Source: Streptomyces sp. TP-A0874
GTDB taxonomy: Bacteria; Actinomycetota; Actinomycetes; Streptomycetales; Streptomycetaceae
Direction of reading: 5' to 3'
DNA length: 64,000 nt
NCBI RefSeq assembly: GCF_001748085.1
Contig: NZ_BBZK01000010.1
Coordinates: 1-64,000 of the forward strand
Part shown: positions 55,405-62,382 of the stretch, piece after piece
Position numbering within the stretch: the stretch's first letter is position 1
Layout: every line of letters starts with the position of its first letter
Notes under the pieces: generated by a model
Seen by the model: only the letters and a program-made list of their open reading frames with translations
Database searches by the model: none
Told to the model about the DNA's origin: nothing
Made by a program: the position numbers and the translations under genes

Positions 55405-56544
55405 TCAACGGGACGCCAGATCCACCGCCTTGGCGATCCGGCGGGCGTCGAGAGCCAGTTCCCGGAGCATGCCGCTGATGGGGTTGGTGTAGCCGGTGAA
55501 GTACAAGCCGGGGGCGTTCTCCGCCGAGCGGGGGCCGTGGTGGCGCGGCCGCCCCCGGCCGTCCAGCAGGTCGAGATGGCCGACCAGCCCCTCCAGCCCG
55601 CGGCGGTAGCCCGTCGCCGCTATCACGGTGTCGGGGGAGACGTCCGAGCCGTCGGAGAGGAGGACCCGGTCGTCCTTGAAGGCCTGCGGGGCCGGCACCG
55701 GTTCGACCTTCCGCTTCCGGACCGCGTCGACGAGCCCCACGTCCTGCACCGGGATGGCCCCCTCCAGCACCCGGGAGTAGAGGCCGGTCTCCGGGCGCGG
55801 GAGGCCGTAGGGCGCGAGGTCCGGCACCGACCAGCGGGCCATTCGCGCCGCGGCCCGGTCCACCAGCCGGCGCGGCAGCCGGCGGACCAGCACACCGGTC
55901 CACTGGGCCGGCCAACCGGCGGTGCTGCGGCGGACGATGTGCGGGGGAGTGCGTACCGCCAGCCGTACCCGCGCCGCACCGTGCTCCGCGAGGTCCACCG
56001 CGATGTCCGCGCCGGTGTTGCCGCTGCCGACGACCAGGACGTCCCGCCCCCGGTACGGCTCGGCGTTGCGGTACTCGCCGGCGTGCAGCACTTCGCCGCT
56101 GAAGGTATCCAGCCCCGGCCAGTCCGGTACGTGGGGCGTGTGGTTGTAGCCGGTGGCCACGACCACCGCCGACGCCGCCAGTTCGCGCCCGCCGGTGGCG
56201 CGGAGCAGCCATCCGTCGGCGGTTCGGTCGACCCGGTGCACCTCCACCCCGGTGACGATCTCCAGCCGATGGTGTTCGACGTACTGCTCCAGGTACCGGA
56301 CCAGGTCGTCCCGGCTCAGCCAGCGGCCGAAGGAGCGCGGGATCGGGTGGCCGGGCAGGGCGGAGAGGCGGCGGGTGGTGTGCAGCACCAGCCGGTCGTA
56401 GTGTCCGCGCCAAGAGGCCGCTACCGCCCTGGACTTCTCGAGTACCACGGCGTGGATACCGCGCTCTCCCAGGGCGGCTGCGACGGCGAGTCCGCCGGGA
56501 CCGCCGCCTATGACGTAAACGGGTGAGTGGGGGGTCTCGGGCAT
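55405..56544 (-). CDS. FAD-dependent monooxygenase (FMO/BVMO-like)
   Basis: A 379-residue flavoprotein. VYVIGGGPGGLAVAAALGERG is the FAD-binding GxGxxG and VLVVGSGNTGADIAVDLAEHG the NADPH-binding one. VVVATGYNHTPHVPDWPG and IAATGYRRGLEGL are the ATGY motifs of flavin monooxygenases. The Baeyer-Villiger fingerprint (FxGxxxHxxxW) is present only loosely (TFSGEVLHAGEY), so N- or S-oxygenation is as likely. It is one codon set away from the TetR gene cluster but not coupled to it (331 bp between). It is convergent with the HATPase gene across 25 bp. It may be involved in secondary metabolism or detoxification. Confidence 0.84.
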   Translation of the reverse strand: MPETPHSPVYVIGGGPGGLAVAAALGERGIHAVVLEKSRAVAASWRGHYDRLVLHTTRRLSALPGHPIPRSFGRWLSRDDLVRYLEQYVEHHRLEIVTGVEVHRVDRTADGWLLRATGGRELAASAVVVATGYNHTPHVPDWPGLDTFSGEVLHAGEYRNAEPYRGRDVLVVGSGNTGADIAVDLAEHGAARVRLAVRTPPHIVRRSTAGWPAQWTGVLVRRLPRRLVDRAAARMARWSVPDLAPYGLPRPETGLYSRVLEGAIPVQDVGLVDAVRKRKVEPVPAPQAFKDDRVLLSDGSDVSPDTVIAATGYRRGLEGLVGHLDLLDGRGRPRHHGPRSAENAPGLYFTGYTNPISGMLRELALDARRIAKAVDLASR

Positions 56545-56875
56545 GCGTCGAGGGTATCCATGGAATTGACATGTAACGGCTCATTCGCCGTCTGGGTCCG
56601 TATCGGATGGATTACGGCCGGGCTGGAACACCTCGGTACGCCGCCCTGAGGCGGTTTCAAGTCGGCGCAGGGGGTAACGCCGGTGCCGGAGGGACGGCTT
56701 GCCCCGGCGGATCGTCGGGCGGTGCCGGCTGTTGTCCTCGTCCGCGGGTGACAGGAGTTCGCGGGAGGTGGGCCGGTGCGGCCGCCGTGTGGGCCAGGAG
56801 GCCGAGGTGGGTGGTCTGTCGCGGTGGACACGGGCCGGCCGGGGGCCGGGACCGGTGCCGCGGGCTCGGGTCGCG
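56545..56875. other. Gap between TetR and monooxygenase genes
   Basis: 331 bp with no supported gene. The part just before the monooxygenase start (56560-56600) is AT-richer and probably its promoter. Confidence 0.3.
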
Positions 56876-57523
56876 TTACTTCGGCGGACGCTTGCCGGTC
56901 ACGCCCAGGTGGACCAGGAGCGCGAGGTTGGGCCGCAGGTCGGCCTGCTTGACCCCCAGGCTCTGAAAGCCCTTCTGGTGCGCGGCGACCGCGGCCAGCA
57001 TGGTGACCAGGGAGCCGGCCACCGCCGCCGGTCCGACCTGCGCGTCCACCCGGCCCCGGGACTGGAGGTCCTTGATGGAGTCGGCGAGCGGGCTCGCGAC
57101 GGCGTTGAGGAGCTTCATCCGGATCTTGCTGAACCGTTTGTCGCCCTCGGCCGCCCCGAGGTCGATCACCCGCAGGATCGCGTCGTTCCGGCGCCAGAAG
57201 GAGAGGAAGCCGTCGACCAGGTCCTCCGCAGCCTGCCGACCCGCCTTGCCGCTCCAGGAGCGGTCGGCGACGAGTTCGGACAGGCCGGCGGTGTCCTTGG
57301 CGACCGTCTCGGCGATCTCCAGGACGGCGCCCTCGACGTCCGGGAAGTACTGGTAGAAGGTGGCGGGTGAGGTCCCCGCCTTACGGGCGACATCGATGAC
57401 CTTGACGTCGCGGTAGGGGGAGCTGCTGAGCATCTCACTGAGGCAGTCGAGGAGCTTCTGGCGCGTCGCCTGTCCACGGCGACCGGCCACCCGCCCGTCG
57501 ACGGTGCGAACTTGTCCTGTCAT
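56876..57523 (-). CDS. TetR-family transcriptional regulator
   Basis: A 215-residue repressor. The N-terminal RRGQATRQKLLDCLSEMLSSSPYRDVKVIDVARKAGTSPATFYQYFPDVEGAVLEIAE is the TetR helix-turn-helix. The C-terminal ligand domain includes DLVDGFLSFWRRNDAILRVIDLGAAEGDKRF. This regulator sits next to afsK in S. coelicolor as well (SCO4421, from memory). The divergent 396-bp gap to afsK contains an interrupted palindrome (57621-57638) that could be its operator. The ligand is unknown. Confidence 0.88.
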   Translation of the reverse strand: MTGQVRTVDGRVAGRRGQATRQKLLDCLSEMLSSSPYRDVKVIDVARKAGTSPATFYQYFPDVEGAVLEIAETVAKDTAGLSELVADRSWSGKAGRQAAEDLVDGFLSFWRRNDAILRVIDLGAAEGDKRFSKIRMKLLNAVASPLADSIKDLQSRGRVDAQVGPAAVAGSLVTMLAAVAAHQKGFQSLGVKQADLRPNLALLVHLGVTGKRPPK

Positions 57524-57620
57524 GCAGTCAGCTTACCGGCGGGGGGTTGACGCGCGATTTGGCAGCGGGCAAACGGGGATCGATCCCGAAAAGCCGGGTG
57601 GAGACTCCTGCCGGTTCTTG

Positions 57621-57638
57621 GTTGATCATTTTATCAAC
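57621..57638. promoter_or_regulatory. Interrupted palindrome, candidate TetR operator
   Basis: GTTGAT-N6-ATCAAC in an AT-rich pocket of the TetR-afsK intergenic region, about 100 bp upstream of the TetR start and 280 bp upstream of afsK. The symmetry and location suit TetR autoregulation. Confidence 0.4.
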
Positions 57639-57919
57639 GGCCTGGGGGCAGCCGGGCCGCGGAGGGCCCCAGCGCTCTCCCGGTCCGGCCGCGGCGCCCC
57701 CGGCCGACCGGTGCCGAGCGGGCGTCCGCCGTGCTCCGGCGAGCCCGCCGGAGGCTGGGTTACGGTACGCCCGGATCGAGATGTGACACCCCGAATTGGC
57801 CCCGGGTTCGCAACCTCCGCCTCCGCCAGGAACAATCATGTTGCGTCCCGGGGTGGTTCGCGGTGGGACGCTGCACGGGGCTCATACCTTCGAGTCCCGC
57901 ACGGGGAGGTGGCAGGCAA

Positions 57920-60544
57920 GTGGTGGAGCAGCTGACGCAGCACGACCCGAGACGGATCGGGCCCTTCGAGGTCCTCGGCCGACTCGGGGCCGGCGGCATG
58001 GGGCTGGTCTATCTGGCCCGCTCGGCGTCCGGCCGGCGGGTTGCGATCAAGACGGTGCGCACGGAGCTCGCCGAGGACGAGCTGTTCCGGGTCCGCTTCA
58101 CCCGGGAGGTGGAGGCCGCCCGAGCCGTCAGCGGCTTCTACACCGCCGCCGTGGTCGACGCCGACCCCCGGGCCGCGGTGCCCTGGCTGGCCACCGCATA
58201 CGTACCGGCGCCCTCCCTGGAGGAGATCGTCAACGAGTGCGGCCCGATGCCCACCCAGGCCGTCCGCTGGTTGGCCGCCGGGGTCGCCGAAGCCCTCCAG
58301 TCCATCCACGGAGCGGGGCTGGTCCACCGTGACCTGAAGCCGTCCAACGTCCTGGTGGTCGAGGACGGACCGCGAGTGATCGACTTCGGGATCGCCTCCG
58401 GCGTCTCCAACACCCGGCTGACCATGACCAACGTCGCCGTGGGAACCCCCGCGTACATGTCTCCTGAGCAGGCCCGGGACTCCAGCAGCGTCACCGGCGC
58501 CAGCGACATCTTCTCGCTCGGCTCGATGCTGGTGTTCGCCGCGACCGGCCACCCCCCGTTCCACGGCGCCAACCCCGTCGAGACGGTGTTCATGCTGCTC
58601 CGGGAGGAGCCCGACCTCGACGGGCTCCCGGACGACCTGCGGCCGCTCATCGACTCCTGTATGCAGATGGCCACCGAGCAGCGGCCCACCCCCGCCGACC
58701 TCCAGTCGCAGCTCGCGCCGCACCTCTTCTCCTCCGGCGGCGACGACAGCGGCACCGCCTCGGCGTGGTTGCCGGCCGGCGCCGTGGCCCTGATCGAGCG
58801 GCGGCGCGGCGGGCGGAACCGGATCGCGCCGCGCCCCGTCGGCGGGGCGGTGCCCGCCCAGCCGTCCGGCGGCGAGCGGTCGGCGCCCCCGCCCGCCGCG
58901 GCGGGCGGCCCGCCGCACCCCGGGTTCGCCCCGGGCGGCGGTGCGGACTACCGCCCCCGCGAGCCCGAGGTGGTGCACGGTGGGGCGGGCCCTGAGGCCG
59001 GCGGAGGCTTCGGTGTGGACGCGGCGATCGGGCCCGGCCCGGCCGCGATGGGCCGTGGAGCGGGGGTGCACAGCGGGGACCCGCGCGCGGAGGCCGCCAG
59101 CATGGCCTGGGACGGCGCCCCGCGGGGCGGACGCCATGCGGCGCCGGCCCCGCAGCACCAGACCCCCGAGGGGTCGGAGAACTCCGTGCGGCTGCCCGGT
59201 TCACAGGTGCCGATAGGCCCGGGGCCGCGTCCCGCCGACCCCCAGGGCCGGCCGCACTCCGCCGTGGCGACCGGTTGGGTGCGCCCGCCCGGCGGCGCCC
59301 CCGCGGGGCCGCTCGGCGGCGTCGGCCCACCCGGCCCACCCGGCCCTCCCGGGGCGTCCGCCTCGGGCGACGGCCAGACACCCGGTGGGGACCAGCCCGG
59401 TGCGGAGACCGGTCCGGCCCGCTGGCGCCCCTGGCGTTTCCGGATGTCCAACGACGTCTGGGGCACCCCCGCGATCGCCGGCGACCTGGTCTACGTCACC
59501 TCCTTCGAGGTGCACGGCCTGGAGGTGGCGACCGGCCGACGGCGCTTCAAGACCAGGGACGTCGCCTGGGCGATGGCCGTGGCCGACGGGCGGATACACG
59601 GCTCCGACGGGCCGACGCTCTACGCGCTGGACGCGCTGGACAGCCAGGAGCTGTGGCGGCTCAACCTGGACGGCTGGGTGTACTCCCTCAAGGTCGACCG
59701 GGGCACGGTCGTCACCGGCACCCGGGGCGGCGGCGTCCAGGCGTGGGAAGCGGCCACCGGCGAGCAGCTGTGGGAACTGTCCGGCGCACAGAGCGACTTC
59801 GAGACCGCCGACTGCGGCCCCCAGATCCACGACGGCACCGTCTACGTCTGGTCCGACGCCCGGCTCCGCGCGCTGGAGGCCCGGACGGGCACCGAGCGCT
59901 GGTCCTACCCCGTCGGCGACACAGCCTCCTGCGGCGGTGTCCCGCTCCGGCTGCTGACCGCACCGGACGGGGTCGTCTACGTGGCGGCCGGCACCAGGGT
60001 GCTGGCCATCGACATCGCACGCGGGGACGTGCACTGGCGATTCGAGGCGCCGGCCGCCTTCCTCAGCCCGCCGGCTTTCCAGCCCGGACCGGCGGTGACC
60101 GGCGGTGGCGTCTACCTCACCGACTACCTGGGCACCGTCTACGCGCTGGACGCGGCGAACGGTCGGGACCGGTGGCGGATCGCCACCGAGCCGCGCCAGT
60201 CGGTCGAACCCGTGCTCGTCGCCGACGGAGCCGTCCATCTCGGCAGCGGCAAGGCCCTGTACACCCTGGACGCCGTCACCGGTACGCCCAAGTGGCGCTT
60301 CGCCGCCGGGGGCGAGGTGGTCGGTGCGCCGGTGGTCGCGGACGGCCGGGTGCACTTCGGATCCGCGGACCACTGCCTCTACACCCTGGACGCCGACGGC
60401 GGCCAACTGCGCTGGAAACTGGCGACCGGTGGGGAGATCACCGGTACCCCGGTGGTCTCCAACGGCGTGGTGTACGCCTGCAGCAAGGACCGGTGCGTCT
60501 ACGCGCTCGACGCGCTGAAGGGCACCGGACTGGCACGGCGGTAG
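57920..60544 (+). CDS. afsK: AfsK, eukaryotic-type Ser/Thr kinase with propeller sensor
   Basis: An 874-residue kinase. The kinase domain covers about residues 14-275: G-loop [10 protein letters not shown], Lys44 in VAIK, HRD at 136-138 in [13 protein letters not shown] at 155 in VIDFGIA, then [11 protein letters not shown]. Residues about 280-505 are a Pro/Gly/Ala-rich linker. From about 511 a PQQ-type beta-propeller follows with repeated YALDA...W blades ([60 protein letters not shown]). This is AfsK, which autophosphorylates and phosphorylates AfsR to switch on afsS and antibiotic production. It has no obvious transmembrane helix. It is longer than the about 800 residues I recall for S. 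coelicolor AfsK, mainly in the linker. GTG 57920 has GGAGG 11 bases upstream. Confidence 0.9.
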   Translation: MVEQLTQHDPRRIGPFEVLGRLGAGGMGLVYLARSASGRRVAIKTVRTELAEDELFRVRFTREVEAARAVSGFYTAAVVDADPRAAVPWLATAYVPAPSLEEIVNECGPMPTQAVRWLAAGVAEALQSIHGAGLVHRDLKPSNVLVVEDGPRVIDFGIASGVSNTRLTMTNVAVGTPAYMSPEQARDSSSVTGASDIFSLGSMLVFAATGHPPFHGANPVETVFMLLREEPDLDGLPDDLRPLIDSCMQMATEQRPTPADLQSQLAPHLFSSGGDDSGTASAWLPAGAVALIERRRGGRNRIAPRPVGGAVPAQPSGGERSAPPPAAAGGPPHPGFAPGGGADYRPREPEVVHGGAGPEAGGGFGVDAAIGPGPAAMGRGAGVHSGDPRAEAASMAWDGAPRGGRHAAPAPQHQTPEGSENSVRLPGSQVPIGPGPRPADPQGRPHSAVATGWVRPPGGAPAGPLGGVGPPGPPGPPGASASGDGQTPGGDQPGAETGPARWRPWRFRMSNDVWGTPAIAGDLVYVTSFEVHGLEVATGRRRFKTRDVAWAMAVADGRIHGSDGPTLYALDALDSQELWRLNLDGWVYSLKVDRGTVVTGTRGGGVQAWEAATGEQLWELSGAQSDFETADCGPQIHDGTVYVWSDARLRALEARTGTERWSYPVGDTASCGGVPLRLLTAPDGVVYVAAGTRVLAIDIARGDVHWRFEAPAAFLSPPAFQPGPAVTGGGVYLTDYLGTVYALDAANGRDRWRIATEPRQSVEPVLVADGAVHLGSGKALYTLDAVTGTPKWRFAAGGEVVGAPVVADGRVHFGSADHCLYTLDADGGQLRWKLATGGEITGTPVVSNGVVYACSKDRCVYALDALKGTGLARR

Positions 60545-60561
60545 GCCCCGGCCGACCGTGT

Positions 60562-61257
60562 TCAGGGCTCCCGCCCACCGCCGCCCTCGCCGGGGTCGCG
60601 CCAGGGCGGACCGCCCGAGGTCGGTGGCCGACCGGGCCCCCCGATGCCGTCCCCGCCGGGCTCCTCGGGGCTGGGCCTCCTGGGCGGTTCGCCGTACACC
60701 TCCGGGATGTCGTCGCCGTAGCGTTCGGTGGACGCGCCGTGCGCCGGGCCCGAGTAGTGAGTGTCGCCGTACGGCTCCGGGGGGTAGGGGGCGCCCTCGT
60801 GGCCGCGTCTGCCGCCTCGGCGGTGGCGCGAGCGCCGGAGCGAGCGTCCGCTCATGGAGAGCGCGGCCAGCAGGAGCAGCAGACCGCCGCCAGTGGCCAG
60901 GGCCGCGCCGCTGCCGAGCCCCGGACCGCCGGCGGTCAGATCACCGGAGGCCTGGGCCTGGCGGACCATCCAGAGGATGGTGAACACGAGCACCAGCACC
61001 CCCGCGAGCGCCACCAGCAGCCGGGAGCGGAGGAGCACCCCGACCACCGTGAGCAAGGCCGCGACGCACATCGGAAGGAGCAGCGAGGTCAGCTCGGAGG
61101 CCCCGTGCGTGGTGATGCCCTGGAAGACGTCCTGCAGCCGGATGTCGGTCCCGGTCCGGCCGTTGTACCAGGGGCGGAAGGCACTCCATACGGACGCCAG
61201 CGCTCCGATCAGGGCGAGTACTGAGCCGAACATGTTTCGGAGCACGCCGGTCACCAC
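60562..61257 (-). CDS. Four-helix membrane protein of the afs locus (SCO4424 position)
   Basis: A 231-residue protein with four predicted transmembrane helices in the first about 135 residues: FGSVLALIGALASVWSAF, LTSLLLPMCVAALLTVVGVLL, LLVALAGVLVLVFTILWMV and AALATGGGLLLLLAALSM. The cytoplasmic C-terminal tail of about 95 residues is Pro/Gly/Tyr-rich (HYSGPAHGASTERYGDD). It is convergent with afsK across 17 bp and occupies the position of SCO4424 between afsK and afsS. A membrane partner in AfsK signalling is possible but unproven. The start is uncertain: GTG 61257 is used, while ATG 61233 would begin at MFGSVLALIG. Confidence 0.7.
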   Translation of the reverse strand: MVTGVLRNMFGSVLALIGALASVWSAFRPWYNGRTGTDIRLQDVFQGITTHGASELTSLLLPMCVAALLTVVGVLLRSRLLVALAGVLVLVFTILWMVRQAQASGDLTAGGPGLGSGAALATGGGLLLLLAALSMSGRSLRRSRHRRGGRRGHEGAPYPPEPYGDTHYSGPAHGASTERYGDDIPEVYGEPPRRPSPEEPGGDGIGGPGRPPTSGGPPWRDPGEGGGGREP

Positions 61258-61347
61258 CTCGTCGTATCCGGATCGTCCCCCAACCGAGGCTACGCGCGGC
61301 TCAGCCGGCCCGCCACGCGAGGCGAGCCGGCTGAGAGGCCGCGCCGG

Positions 61348-61572
61348 CTACCGCAGATCGGCCGGAGCGGTCCCCGCCGGGGGTGTCGCCGTCCTCCCGT
61401 CGACCGGCACGTGGTTGTCCAGCGGTATGTAGCCCCCGCTGCTCGCCCGGCTCTCCACAAGAGCGTGACCCGATCTGCCCGCCTGCTCCGCGGCCCCGGC
61501 CGGGAGCGCGGCGGCCCCCGAAATCCCGATCGCGAGGGCCGTGGTGACGAGAGCGGTCCTACAGCGCGCCAT
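61348..61572 (-). CDS. Small secreted protein with AfsS-like DNHVP motif
   Basis: A 74-residue protein with a classic Sec signal peptide (MARCRTALVTTALAIGISGA... ALPAGA-AEQ, cleavage near residue 27). The mature part is about 47 residues. It contains GGYIPLDNHVPVDG (about residues 46-59), sharing Y-x-x-L-D-N-H-x-P with the repeats of the neighbouring AfsS (YTTLDNHAP). ATG 61572 is preceded by GGAGGAG. It lies downstream of afsS on the same strand, beyond two hairpins, so it is probably a separate transcript. I know of no described function. It may be an exported AfsS paralogue or a peptide signal. Confidence 0.65.
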   Translation of the reverse strand: MARCRTALVTTALAIGISGAAALPAGAAEQAGRSGHALVESRASSGGYIPLDNHVPVDGRTATPPAGTAPADLR

Positions 61573-61662
61573 GCTGTCTCCTCCGTGCGTTGTCCTTGCC
61601 CGATTTCCGTGCTTCAAGGCCGTAGTTCAGCCTTGCGGCGTTCCTACGCTCTTACGGCAAAC

Positions 61663-61688
61663 AGGCCAAGCGAAGGAACGCTTGGCCT
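61663..61688. terminator. Hairpin between afsS and the DNHVP gene
   Basis: AGGCCAAGCG (61663-61672) pairs perfectly with CGCTTGGCCT (61679-61688) around AAGGAA, in the 232-bp gap between afsS and the secreted-peptide gene. It may be a second terminator for afsS or a structured leader of the peptide gene. Confidence 0.5.
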
Positions 61689-61731
61689 GAAGACACCGAA
61701 GTGTGGCGCGTTACCGGCGGGCGGACGACGT

Positions 61732-61770
61732 GCGGTCGCGGTGGCTCCCCCTCCGAGCCACCGCGACCGC
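61732..61770 (-). terminator. afsS terminator hairpin
   Basis: GCGGTCGCGGTGGCTC (61732-61747) pairs perfectly with GAGCCACCGCGACCGC (61755-61770), a 16-bp stem with a seven-base loop, 35 bp beyond the afsS stop on the minus strand. Confidence 0.75.
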
Positions 61771-61804
61771 CCCCCACCCCCCAGGCTGAGTCGGCCGCTC
61801 AGAG

Positions 61805-62086
61805 CTACCTGGAGCCCTCGCTCGGCGCGTGGTTGTCGAGCGTGGTGTAGCCCTCGTCCCCGTCGGCGGTGGCGGCGCCCTTGCCGGGGCTGGGGGCGTG
61901 GTTGTCCATCGGGCTGATGGGCGCGTGGTTGTCGAGCGTGGTGTAGCCCTCGTCCCCGTCGGCGGTGGCGGCGCCCTTGCCCGGGCTCGGGGCGTGGTTG
62001 TCCCGCGTGCCGATCGGCGCGTGGTTGTCGTCCAGGACCTCGACGTCTTCCTGGGCGACGCCGCTCGAGGTCTCAGCAGTGCTCAT
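61805..62086 (-). CDS. afsS: AfsS, small activator of secondary metabolism (expanded)
   Basis: A 93-residue acidic, unstructured-looking protein made of repeated (L/M/R)DNHAP motifs, five in total. It consists of two 32-residue units, each with two DNHAP motifs and the stretch GKGAATADGDEGYTTL, plus a terminal DNHAPSEGSR. AfsS of S. coelicolor is about 63 residues with TLDNHMP-type repeats and stimulates actinorhodin and undecylprodigiosin production by an unknown mechanism. ATG 62086 has AAGGAG eight bases upstream. The gene lies downstream of afsR on the same strand, with the AfsR-type box about 180 bp upstream. Confidence 0.87.
   Translation of the reverse strand: MSTAETSSGVAQEDVEVLDDNHAPIGTRDNHAPSPGKGAATADGDEGYTTLDNHAPISPMDNHAPSPGKGAATADGDEGYTTLDNHAPSEGSR
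61827..62018. repeat. 96-bp in-frame tandem duplication inside afsS
   Basis: The sequence starting GCGTGGTTGTCGAGCGTGG at 61827 recurs at 61923, with a partial third start at 62019. The period is 96 bp (32 codons). The copies are nearly identical apart from the last about 20 bases, which indicates recent duplication and keeps the reading frame. Confidence 0.85.
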
Positions 62087-62264
62087 TGCTTCAACTCCTT
62101 GGGGAAAGCAGGGTGTCCGTTCTCGGCGGCCCCGCCCGGCGACTCCCCCGAGTGCCGCCGGGCGAGAGCCCTCAGAGCCGCTCACCCTGATTGGACATCC
62201 GCCGCACCGATCCGCCAAATCCCCCCCTCGGGCGGCGGATCACTGCCCATGAGACTGCCGGGGC

Positions 62265-62286
62265 GCGATAAACGTTCGATGAACGT
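62265..62286 (-). promoter_or_regulatory. AfsR/PhoP-type box upstream of afsS
   Basis: Read on the minus strand, two contiguous 11-bp direct repeats ACGTTCATCGA and ACGTTTATCGC occur at 62286-62276 and 62275-62265, about 180 bp upstream of the afsS start and 97 bp after the afsR stop. Eleven-base direct repeats with GTTCATC-like cores are what PhoP and AfsR bind at the S. coelicolor afsS promoter, where the two compete. No other gene lies in 62087-62382. Confidence 0.65.
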
Positions 62287-62382
62287 CAGCCGGTGCTGAC
62301 GGCGGAGGGGGCGCCCGACCGGGAGACGAAGGCGCCGGCCGGCCATCCCCGAACGGCGCTGCGACGGGCGGAGACGCGTCCG

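Noticed and set aside
60545-60561. Shared terminator between afsK and the convergent membrane gene
   Set aside because: Only 17 bp separate the stops and no hairpin of meaningful length is present.
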